A program made the translations under genes and the position numbers. The notes under the pieces are model-generated. The model did not search any database and had not been told where the DNA came from. It saw only the letters and a program-made list of their open reading frames with translations. Source: Lepidurus packardi (taxonomy: Eukaryota; Arthropoda; Branchiopoda; Notostraca; Triopsidae). From it: 64,000 bases of DNA. Shown piece by piece: positions 54,272-64,000 of this stretch (its first letter is position 1; each line of letters starts with the position of its first letter). Where the stretch lies: the NCBI GenBank assembly GCA_023053545.1, contig JAKZAN010000002.1, forward strand, positions 547,501 through 611,500, written 5' to 3'.

Positions 54272-56952
54272 ATGGCCTTTCTTTTGAATGCTCAAACAAG
54301 CCTGTAAGTGCTTTGATTAGTTTAAAAACTTAATTGTAAAATTGTGACTCTTTCTTCGCGCGATCTCCATCCTACTGAACCCGCGCGTAGAAGCCTTCGG
54401 GCAAGTTTCGGTTCGGCTTTAGCAGACGAGAGCCGATCCCCTGGCAATGGGACCGCAGGAGGCGGGACCGGCAATGCGGGTAACGCTTACTGCCTACATG
54501 GCGTACACTACAGCGGAGCCCCGCAAGCCACGGCGCGAAGAAAAATCTTACTCCTCCTTTAACGGTTGACGTGCTTAAAACAGTCAACAGAATTCTCCAG
54601 GGACAGGACCTATGACGTCAGAGATCCACGTGATCCTGATTTTCGACAATTCTTTTGGTTCCTAATTTGCTCAAAACAGGAATAAAAATACCACTAGATA
54701 CGTTGAATTTCTATGTTTCCATTTTATTATTGTGTAAGGTAGTGTTTTCGCCGGTGATTGCTTTTTAATAGAGCTCTGGAATGGTTAATTAGGAAATAAG
54801 TAGAAATAACGGAATGTTTCTCGGGTTGTTAATTAGGCCAGATAAGGGTTCGTTTAGTCCAGGGCTTAATTAGTTGCTTGTAAATGGAACTGTTTTTAAG
54901 GATAGGTGCTATTTGGAGGGCTTCGGAATGCGTTTAAGGATTTTTTAAGGTGACGTCACGCTCCTCTTTGGCAGTTCTGCTTGCTCTCTAAAAAAAAGTT
55001 TAAGGGGAAAAAAGCTAGAGGAATTTTCGGTCATGTTGCGGGGAGGAAGGAAGAAGAAGCGAATTGGAGCAAATTCGAGCTCGTGTTTTTTAACGACACA
55101 AAGGCCAAGGTCAGTGAAGCGTGTGAGCTTGGTAATTTATTTTCAGAAGGCGAAGAAGAACATGTGAACCTATGCTTCGTCCGTTACCTCATTGGTTGTG
55201 AACTCCCAACGACGGATTCCAAACATTCAAACTTTTCAACTAAAAATGCATGCCCCCTGCTTGTAGGAGATTAATTTCATCCCAACTGTGACGTAACCGA
55301 GACGGTTAGCGCGCCTTTTTCCTGGTACAATGCTTCAACAATGAAAGACCAAACATGACAACTCTGCTTGTCCCCACGTGATGGCGTCACAACAAGGACA
55401 AAACCGTTTAGACGCGTTTTTCGTGCCACAATGAAAGCCCAAACAGTGCCGGTTTATGGAGAAACTTGTGCAGCCAATTGGCCCCACGAAGGCTCCTGTT
55501 GACTGAAATGGCAACCGTGAACTTTGGAAAGGTTTAGAAGCTTCATGTTAAAGTCGACTATTGCAACGCGCTTTGAGGTGTACGGTTAAGGATCCCGTTT
55601 CTTGACGCGAAACTCTCACAGGTGGCACTGATGTCTGTTATTGTTTTGCACAACATGTTCTCCAGTTTCAGAAACCGGAGGTAAAAAGCACACTTAGTGT
55701 GTATTATTGTTGTGAAACGTTCTCCGGAGAAAGAGTGACAAACGGGTGTCAGTCGAGTTAAAAATGGGTAGTTGAATTTGAAATGCATTAGGTTAGGTTT
55801 GGGCTTTCATTGTTCAAGCATTGCACGAAAAACGCGTCTAAACGGTTTTTGTCCTTTATTGATTTGTTACGGGATCCGATAAGGTGCACCAAAAAAAATA
55901 TAAAAAAAAACTCAACTGTTCGAATGGGACACACTAGTTTGCAGCGGGATACAGTACATACGTTTGTCACTAAATCCGGAGATCGTGTTGTTTTGCGAAA
56001 GCTTTACAAAAGAAAGTAGAACAAGGGGGAAAATATAGCTCAGTGCCGGTAAAGTTTCTGTGCTTGTTTTTGGATTCTGGAAAGTACAATCTGTCACCAC
56101 AGTTTGCTGTGGCAGCACAATGACCCACACCAAATCGCCGAACATTCTGGAACCATATTTCTCGGAAACGGCTTAACACGTCAGATTTGAAAGCAATCTA
56201 AACCCGATCTCTTTAATTTCTTTAGCAGCTAGTGCACAACCAACTTTTAACGAAAAGTTGGTCCGAAATTCCTTAGCTAAGGTTATACTGAAGCCTTCCT
56301 TTTGGCTTTGTTTGTTTGTCTATGTGGCTTCTAAAGTCCAAGATTGAGGCAAAAATATTGCGAGGTTGTAGTTAGGGTGTTGTGCCAAGTTTTTTGGCAT
56401 GACTTCTTTTTATTATTTTTAGATGTGAGATGCTTTCCAACTTTGGCAAGTGAAGGCGCTTCTTTTTTGCCGGACTGCTCGACTTGGACCGTTTCCTTTT
56501 TTAAAAAACAGGCCCATAGCCTTTTTTTGCGTTCGTACTACATCGTATTACAAAATATGTCTTCGTGATATGGCGTATAAAAGGGAAATGGGATTTGAGT
56601 TTTGTGGGGAGGGGGGAAGTCAAGTTAGGAAATGAGTGTTTAGGATCAGCGTTGTGTTACCGTTGGAGAATTTGGTGGTTGGGGAGGAGAAAAACAAAAA
56701 AAGGAAGTGTGAAACGATTAGGTTTATCAATTTGGCATGTTTAAAGTTCTTTTTCATTCTATCTCTCCCGTTTCCCCTCATTCGCCACAACCTTCCTGTA
56801 GAATCTTCCCTTCTTTCGTTCAAAATGTGTCATTCCATTTTTGTTTTCTCATTGCAGGTTATTACGGTGGGTGTGGAATGGTGCGGAATTTGCAGATTTT
56901 CTTGTTCGCAAATGGAGTGCCAAAAATGCACGTCAATCTCGGGCCAGAATAA
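54272..56952 (+). CDS. Possible small three-exon gene of unknown function
   Basis: Tentative model: exons 54272-54303, 54391-54479 and 56858-56952. The ATG is followed by MAFLLNAQTS and a strong gtaagt donor in phase 2. The second exon, GC-rich, starts after a weak gcgtag acceptor and ends at a gtaacg donor in phase 1. The third starts after the good acceptor ttttctcattgcag and reads YYGGCGMVRNLQIFLFANG to a TAA. Phases fit, giving 71 aa. An AATAAA lies at 57413-57418. No family was recognised. The first two exons could be wrong and the third could belong to another transcript. Support is limited to splice-site quality, frame and composition. Confidence 0.25.
55394..55856. mobile_element. MITE-like foldback element, about 460 bp
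   Basis: The left arm 55394-55445 (AAGGACAAAACCGTTTAGAC, GCGTTTTTCGTGC, CACAATGAAAGCCCAAAC) recurs in reverse complement at 55798-55856. Both arms run over about 50-58 bp with only a few mismatches and indels. The right arm includes a full copy of the dispersed motif (TTCATTGTT, 55806-55814); the left arm has CACAATGAAA at the same place. A further copy, GCTTCAACAATGAAAGACCAAAC, lies just outside at about 55332. The interior has no coding capacity, as expected for a non-autonomous element. Confidence 0.8.
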
Positions 56953-56976
56953 TTGATCCAAAAGATTGTTCCTCCT

Positions 56977-56985
56977 AAAAAAAAA

Positions 56986-57020
<35 letters not shown>
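56977..57020. repeat. A12-C-T31 inverted homopolymer
   Basis: Twelve A, one C and thirty-one T in a row. Prone to sequencing and assembly length error. Confidence 0.85.
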
Positions 57021-57022
<2 letters not shown>

Positions 57023-58560
57023 GGGGGATACATTCAAGGAACTGGACTTGGAAGCAATAGTCGATTGATGTGCAATGAAATGTTTTTTTTTTAGTAATTA
57101 TTTTTCATTCTGTAAGAAAAACTACATCTACAGTATCGAGTCTTTAACTAGGATTAGGTACCTTAAAAAACTATGTATTTTTTTAGGTTATTTTCTGAAG
57201 CTAATTTTTTTTTGTAATGGGAAAGCAGCCAGTTTTTTTTTTCTGCTTTTTTGTTAAGAAAGATAGTTTTGAGATTGGATGCGAGCCATGGAATCTATTA
57301 TAGGAAGAAAAAAAGGGGAAGCCTTCTTGTGATAAGGTTGGGGGGGAGGGGGGGAGTTGAAGTTATAGACTCGTAATCCTAAAGGATGAATTTCTTTCCG
57401 GGTATCGGAGAAATAAAACCGCGCATGGGCAGTAAAAAAATAAGAAATTAAAATTTTTTTTTGGGTGGATTATCTGTAATTCCTGGCGAAGGAAAAAGAA
57501 AAGCATATGCCCTGCCTTTCCTAAAAACTTGGGAAGTTTCTACAAGAGTTGGTTGACGAATTCGTAGGTTCAATGATTGATTCAAAATATAAATGGAAAA
57601 ATTGACTCAAGAATGTGACCCTAAATTGTTCCCTATGTGAATTTCCAAGACAAAAAAAACACGAAAAAATTTACATGATTTCAAAGGTTCTTTATGGGTT
57701 TTTTCTCCGCTGTAATGGATAAAAATTTCAAGTTTCCTTTTGCCAGTTTTTTTGTTTATGTACAGTTCTATCGATTAATTCGCGTCGATTGAACCTGGTT
57801 TTTATTTTTAAAGTTTATTTTCCAGTCTCCGAAAGTAGTTTTGTATAAAGAGCAGAAAAAAGAAACTATTTTCTTATTGTGTAATCCCCTTTACTCCCCC
57901 ACCTTTTTGGCTCCCTGTGTTTTTGTAATAAGACTTTTGGGGTATACTCGCAAAAGCAAGAATGAAGAGAGAAAGAAACATAATTTGTAGATTGAAAGTT
58001 GAAATTTGCAGCGTTTTCATTTAGATTTCCACACACACATGAGCTGATGGCAGTTTAAGTTTACACAGATTCCCAGATGCGATAGTTGACTATAATCCGC
58101 GATGAAGGCTCCTGAAGAGCTTAGCTTGTTATACCCAAGCTATGGCCAGGTAGCGCCACCTCGTCAAACGGCGTGCGTGAAAGCTTCATAACCACGTGCT
58201 CAGTTTTTCCTGGAAAGACATGCAGAAACTTATATTTAAGAGATTTTGGCAGCTTTCCTCTGTGATTTTAGGTTTCACCAGGTAGGTGAGAAAACTAGGT
58301 GGTATGTCTAAAATCAGTGTAGACGAACACTGTGCCTTCTGGTTAATGTTTCCTCTGGAATCAATTGTCCTTAACCGCCATCTTGGACAAAATGACGTCA
58401 CAAAGTGGCGCGGGACGTTCTGGAATGTCTCAAGAAATCATTGCAGCCTGCCATACCGTCGCTTAGTTTATATCACTGAGCTCAAGAAGGGAATGCTAAC
58501 CTGATGTAAAGATACGTTTAGAAGCGCTGTAAGCTAGAATTAGCTAGAATAGTTTGTTCA

Positions 58561-59000
58561 GAGTTTTCATATTGCCTTAGAGCATAATAGATCCCGTACG
58601 ACGCCATTTTGTTTTAAAGTGACAGCAAAGGAGAGCTACGTTATGACTGTCGGGAGATTGAGGCACAGTCTAGATCACTTTTTACGTAAATGTTCATGTG
58701 TTCAGGAGAATTTGCTATCGTGCTAGAGAAAGCTTAAGGTATACTGCGGCTTAATTTCAGTTTTGATTTGAATAGACGATTCTGAGTTTTCATGTTGCCC
58801 CATATGACACCTTTTTTCAAAGATAGCGGTAAAGGACAATTCGTCAAACTAGCTACGTTATGACTGTCGAACGATTGTGTAACCATCTACTTCACCTTAT
58901 ACGTAAGAGTGTTCCTGCATTCAGGCTATCGCGTCAGAGAAAGCTAAGGTATTAGGAGTTTTAATTTGAACATTGATTTGAAAAGACGATTAGGATCTTG
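58561..59000. repeat. Tandem duplication, period 223 bp
   Basis: GAGTTTTCATATTGCC at 58561 recurs as GAGTTTTCATGTTGCC at 58784. Both are followed by GCTACGTTATGACTGTCG, a TACGTAA.TGTTC segment, TCAGAGAAAGC/TAGAGAAAGC and TTGATTTGAA.AGACGATT. Copies are diverged but collinear. No reading frame runs through both. Confidence 0.85.
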
Positions 59001-59103
59001 GGCCATTAAGGGCAATTTGGAACCGGATACGAAGCAGAAACAAGATAGTGTGGATTATTGAACTGGGTATGAAAGGCGTAGGGCTGCCACGAGGAAGCTA
59101 TTG

Positions 59104-59156
59104 CACGTGGCCAGGTAATACAAAGAAGCGCGCATACTCAGGTGTGTGTGCACGTG
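59104..59156. promoter_or_regulatory. Paired CACGTG E-boxes upstream of timeless
   Basis: CACGTG occurs at 59104-59109 and 59151-59156, 47 bp apart, about 1.2 kb before the timeless ATG. A third lies at 58193. In flies, CLOCK-CYCLE activates tim through this hexamer, so these are candidate clock sites. The hexamer also occurs elsewhere in the window, so function is inferred. Confidence 0.35.
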
Positions 59157-60345
59157 TGGCTTAATCCCCACTCTTGTTCAGGGTTCGGAAAAGGAATGAC
59201 CCAGTCAAATTAGTCTGATCCCCTATGCTTGATTATACACAGGGCTCCGTTCCTCGTAATCTCCCTTTCCGTCAGTTTTGGGGGCTTTTTAAGGTTGACT
59301 GGTTAGGGAGTTAATAGTGCTTGTCTTGTGTGATCAGAAACCTCTAGAAAAAATCTAGAACAACAGCGGACCTTAAACATCCGAAATACTACAGCTACCG
59401 TCTCTCTCTCTCTCTCTTATTAATTCTCAGAGAGTGGGGGGACACCAACCTAATTAACTGGGACAGTTTGTGGCAAGGACAGTTGTACTTAGATCCTAAA
59501 CTAAACGCTTTAAGTGGAACTTCCGGAAGATGGGGTTGTGAAACCGAATCCAGTAGCCGAATTGGACTAATTGATCTTGGTGGGGGGATCAAGGGTGTGT
59601 TATCAGTGATAATCCTGAATTACAACATCCTGGTAGGGAGGGCCAACGAGGGTGTGATAAATAGGGTAAGACTATATATATCAACGTTTTCGCGGGGAGA
59701 TACAAAGTTACCCAACACCTCTAGCACATTTGCATCCCTTATTTGCAGTTGTGCGGTTTGCTTTCTCGTTTCGAGTCGCTGCTATAAAGAACCCTTGAAC
59801 AAAGAGAGGTCATCTTACTGCATTGAGAGGGTTTCTAGCGAATATTTGGGCCGTCGATAACGTAACGGATTAAAAATGAAGGGGTATTTAACTCCATTCG
59901 CGGTTCGGGTACGCCCAACGCGAATTACGATAGCCAATTCACTGTTGTCGGTTATTGGGCCGTCAACGAGACGTGACTTGAGTCTCGTCTCGTTTGGTAC
60001 GTTATGAAAAAGGGAGGAAATTTAGCACGAAAAGTGTTTGAAACGGCAGTTCGGTGTCAGTAACTCCTTGAATTTTATGTAAAGCAGTAAGTGTGATTTT
60101 TACCCGAACCAGCAGGCGCCATTTTGCGGTGTTTTTTGTTCGTTTCGGATCTGCGTAGTGTTTCTGCTTTCACTTAAAACAAAACAACCTTCTATTCTAG
60201 TTGTTGTAAGCCTGAAGCCCGAAGGTATATATAATAACAGATTCAATTCTTTACTAGTTCCTCGTATCGATTTGCTAACCGTATGTCTGTTCCATTTTTA
60301 GCCCTGTGTTGTGGTCTTAAAACTCGGAAGAAAGGAAAAGGCAAC

Positions 60346-63300
60346 ATGGATTGGATGATGTTAAGTGGAAATGTGCCATCCTTAGCGCTAATATCCTTGG
60401 GAGTACTGTGTGAAGACCAGTATTACCTCGACGACAATTGTCTTCGTAAGTTTACTTTCTTTCCCCTTTTTTCCCCGTAAAGGGCTAATACCTGGAAGTT
60501 TGTTTTACTTTTGCGCCTGTAGGTCAGCCAGATTAGCTTATATTGTTTCCTTACTATCGACAAATACTGCCCGATTTTTTCCCAGGAGAAAAGGTTCTAG
60601 GAACAAGCAACAACTGGGAACGGGAAATGCGATTTTGCGAGTTTTAGAGTTTATATTCCGAGGAAAGAAACCAGAAATCCCTAACTCCCAACTTTTTACG
60701 AGCACACATGTCTTCGAAAAGGTACAAGGTTGCCTTGGTTTCCACTACCACCGTTTTGGTTGTGTAATCATGTGCAACATTTGCTTTAGGGGTCTTTACA
60801 ATGTTTGTGGACACTCTTTTCTTTTGGAGCTGCAAAAAATACTTTTATATTAACCTCGTTTGAGGCTACCAAATCCAATTTTGCTTTTCTTCCCAAGCAT
60901 TGGCGCAGGGGCAAAAGGACTCTCGTACGCTGAGAACCTTTGGGAGACCTTTAGTTTTAGGAGAACGCGAAAGACACCTTGGCAGCCTTCAAAGATCAGT
61001 CAGTTATCGCCTAACCCTTGCCGCTTCCAGTTGTTAGTCATAGTTATGGGCTCGAATGCCGCTTTAACTATGGATTGCGTGGAAAGTTCCAACTTCATAG
61101 TGTTTCATGACATTTCTATTGTTCTAGAATACCTCGAGGAGATTTTGGAGAAACTCGCCAATGAAGACAAGTCATCAAGAAGCTTCCGAAGGGCGTTTGC
61201 TTTCATGAATATCGCCAAAAAGGACCTCGTGCCCATTCTCGTATACGTTAAAGATGAACCAGCCATTTTCCACGCCACCGTCAGGTAAAACTAAAATTAT
61301 TCTCAATTAAATCTACTTTATTTCATTATTTTGCCTTTTTAATTCTAATGAAATACCTTAGTTAATTTTTTTGATTAATTGTTCGTTATTATAGGATATT
61401 CTTTACTCTAGCTTTCAGTTTTAGACTATTATTTACGACACATTTTAAATTATAATAGGTAATGAGAATTATACTATTTGAGCTGGATCTCTACTCTAGT
61501 GCATGGCTATCTGAGTTTTTGAATAACAAGTTTTCGTTTGTAGAGTTTTGGTAGAATTAACTATCCCTGTGGAGTGCCTCATACCAGTGGAAACCGTTTC
61601 GGTGACGTCATCAGGCCTCCATTTACTCCACGAGCTCCAGTACTTGCTCCATAACGCCAAAGAAGCGTTTCTGGACCCCCGAGCCACAAAAGCGCTCCTG
61701 GATGAAATCAGTCCTCTTGTGCAAAAAGTAAATATTATTTTATTTTTTTAAAAAACGAGTTAAAACATGAATAAAGCCTGACTTTTTTTGTGCTTTCCTC
61801 CCGATTTGGGCATTTTTAGGATCGATGGCAGCTATCAGATGAAGAGTGCGAGCGTGTACACAACGTTTTAATGCTGCTAAGGAATATTTTACATACCTCA
61901 GACAAACCTTTACCGTCACAGCCTAGTGCTACCAGTCAATCACAGCAAAATCGACTCTTATGGAACTTGTTTGCCCAGGGTTTGGATCGCTGTATCCTGC
62001 AAATGCTCCAGTCGCCCTATTCAGTGAGAATTCTTAGAAAATTATTGCTTTTTTCCTTAAGTTGTTTTCCTCAATCCTTTGTTGTTTCTCTACGCATTTA
62101 GCTTCAGTTTCCTCGTTTTTCCTCGTATTGATTTTTTCGTGCGATGATTTTAGGATCGTTGGGCAGTGACGGTGGTGCAACTAATTGCGTTATTCTACAA
62201 AGACCAACACGTGGAGACACTACAACGTTTGCTTTCCAGTTGGATGGATAACAACGAGTCAGACTCCTCTGAAGACAACGAGAGCAACACCTCACCTCCA
62301 GTAAAAATTTTTTTAGAAATTCGCCAATAAATCAACTAATTTTTCTCCTTTTCTCTCTTTGAAAAGGCGCATGGATCCAGTCAGTCCACGCCTATGGTGA
62401 CTTCACGTTCCACCTCAGACTCTTCTTCTTCAGATAGCGCTCAACAGGCGCAGCCAACTGTAGTAGGATCCTCTCTTCCTGCTTCCGTGCGTTCAGAGGA
62501 ATTACTTGAGAAAGAACCCTTATCTCCTTCATCTGGCTTTGCGAGCGAGCCATCCTATGAAAAGGCATCACAAGCTAAATCGGAAGAAGAACGAACGAAA
62601 AGTCATGCCAGCAAAGCTAGAGCTCGTCCAGCAGCTGAAATGACGTGCACGACGACTTCCAGCGAAGAAACTCATACTCGACCCAAAAGGTTTTTTTTAA
62701 AGTATTCTTTTTTGTTTTTTACTTTCTGCGCTTTGGTTTTGGCATGGAAACCCCTTTTTGCTGCTTTTTAGTTTGGCTTTTAAACGAAAAATAACTGTTT
62801 TCTCTTACACTTTAAAGGTTTTTAATAAAAATTATTATTTAATTGCAATTATATAGAACTGCCAAAGGTTGTCATGCCAAAGCTCAGGCGCTGAATCCTA
62901 GTATTCAGCAAATTTCGACCGTTCCCGATAAAGACAAGAGGCGAAAGAAGTTGTACAAACGCTCTCGTACTTATAAGTAATGATTTCCTTTTCTGTAACG
63001 CTCAGTTTATTTTCCTTTGTGCTTCGGTAATTTAATTTTTTTTTCTTACCGATAGTTTCAATTATTCCAAACAGTTAGGGTTAATATAAAGTTAATAGTA
63101 GTTCATATTGACAAAAGTAATTAACGGACGAATTAATTTTTTAATTTGGCGTGTTTTTTATTTGTTTGTAGCCAACATAGCAAGATTATGACCAAGCTGA
63201 CACACACGCCTACCGAAGAAGATATTGCAGACATGCTGAGGGAATTTACAGTGGATTTGCTCCTGCAAGGCTATGATCAATTAGTGGGACAAATTCACGA

Positions 63301-63988
63301 CCAGTTAGTGAAGGATCCGACGTTACCGATGGACAAGTCTCATTTCTTGTGGTTAATCACGTACTTTCTACGCTTTGCCTCGCAATTGGAGCTCGATCTC
63401 AAGCATATTGGGTACGAAACACTATTTTCAGCTTTCTTTACCTATGGAACTTTTTTTAAAACCTTATTTTTCCTTTTTGGCTGGAGTAGGCGTGTTTTGT
63501 CATTGGAATTGGTGTCGTATTTGTGCCTGGAAGGCTTATTAATGTCAGAGCAAGTGGAATTGACCTACCAGCAAGGCTGCTCAGCAGAACTGTTGAAGCC
63601 ACACTTGCGCCGCCTCCATTTGGCGGTCACTGCGTTGCGAGAAGTGTTCCAAGCCCTGGAAACGTACAGTAGATTAACGCTAAGCAACGAAGATCGTGAA
63701 GATCTCCAGAATCTACGACGTAAATGAGATACATTCATTCTTTAAGAGTTAAAAGGAAGCTAATATTGTGTGGTGCTTTGTTTCGTTTTTTCTAGTGGGA
63801 TTGGCGGATATGGTAGACTTGAGGCAGTTGTTTTTGCTGCTGATTCGGCATTACAACCCTGTGTTGCAGAATAGACGTTATCTGCGCGATGTCGTCACTA
63901 CGAATCACGTGCTTTTAGTGACTTTGGAACGTACAGCACAGTTGCCGGCCTTTAAGGGCAAGTTTAACATCACCGAGCACCTCAAACA
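60346..63988 (+). CDS. tim: Circadian clock protein Timeless (fly type), 5' part, 10 coding exons
   Basis: Coding exons: 60346-60445, 61128-61284, 61544-61727, 61820-62023, 62154-62300, 62367-62689, 62857-62976, 63172-63411, 63490-63719 and 63796-63988, all in phase (632 complete codons). The last ends at a CA/gtaaaa donor, so the gene continues beyond the window. The start MDWMM resembles fly TIM. Features: the armadillo-like TIMELESS N-domain ([52 protein letters not shown]); the acidic/Ser linker [14 protein letters not shown]; the basic nuclear-localisation stretch [16 protein letters not shown]; then [20 protein letters not shown] and [14 protein letters not shown]. The linker and NLS mark the clock gene tim rather than the replication-fork paralogue timeout. 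Family knowledge: TIM pairs with PERIOD and inhibits CLOCK-CYCLE; cryptochrome triggers its light-dependent loss. Introns after exon 1 are mostly 66-260 nt. A 5' UTR piece probably starts at 60302. Confidence 0.95.
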
Positions 63989-64000
63989 GTAAAAAAAAAA

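Larger units (their letters stand above)
56953..60301. other. Region upstream of timeless, repeats only
   Basis: It contains an A12-C-T31 inverted homopolymer at 56977-57020, a 223-bp tandem duplication (58561-59000), three CACGTG E-boxes (58193, 59104, 59151) and a (TC)n run near 59400. No supported coding region. The timeless promoter should be in the right half; a 5' UTR intron ending at the ccatttttag acceptor (60301) is likely. Confidence 0.5.

Overview
The window is eukaryotic nuclear DNA, AT-rich, with spliced genes (GT/AG introns, many only 54-76 nt long) separated by long non-coding stretches full of homopolymers, hairpins and short dispersed repeats. The gene set (Runx with a C-terminal VWRPY, FICD, DHX33, glycogenin, a FAM43-type PTB protein, a two-finger C2H2 protein, Rap2, and the fly-type clock gene timeless) points to an arthropod, most likely a pancrustacean. 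The species cannot be fixed from this sequence.

Layout, left to right. Runx (+, 913-15207, 4 coding exons, 9 kb first intron). FICD (-, 16440-18219, 2 exons), convergent with Runx. DHX33 (+, 18508-21236, 12 exons) diverges from FICD across about 290 bp, probably a bidirectional promoter. Glycogenin (+, 21804-26248, 9 exons, the first only 10 nt). FAM43-like (-, 27091-31697, 2 exons), tail to tail with glycogenin. Just upstream of FAM43 lie a 59-nt poly(A) run and a 2.3 kb element with long terminal inverted repeats. A gene-poor stretch of about 11 kb follows, with a minisatellite at 38.7-39.25 kb. Then come a Gly/Ser-rich C2H2 zinc-finger protein (+, 45757-47484, one coding exon), an imperfect 0.4-kb tandem duplication (48.9-49.75 kb), Rap2 (+, 50198-52706, 2 exons), a tentative small three-exon gene (54272-56952) with a MITE-like foldback element in its second intron, a 223-bp tandem duplication (58.56-59.0 kb), and timeless (+, 60346 to beyond the window, ten coding exons seen).

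The genes do not form an operon or a shared pathway: two developmental transcription factors, an ER AMPylation enzyme, an RNA helicase, glycogen priming, a small GTPase and a clock protein. Exon boundaries were set by hand from splice sites, reading-frame phase and family similarity. For every multi-exon gene the phases agree and the exon lengths sum to an open frame.

The least explained signal is a dispersed 9-mer, AACAATGAA (about 20 copies by eye, about one expected). Several copies sit in the arms of palindromes or foldback elements. The palindrome TGACGTCA also occurs far more often than expected (9 seen, about one expected).
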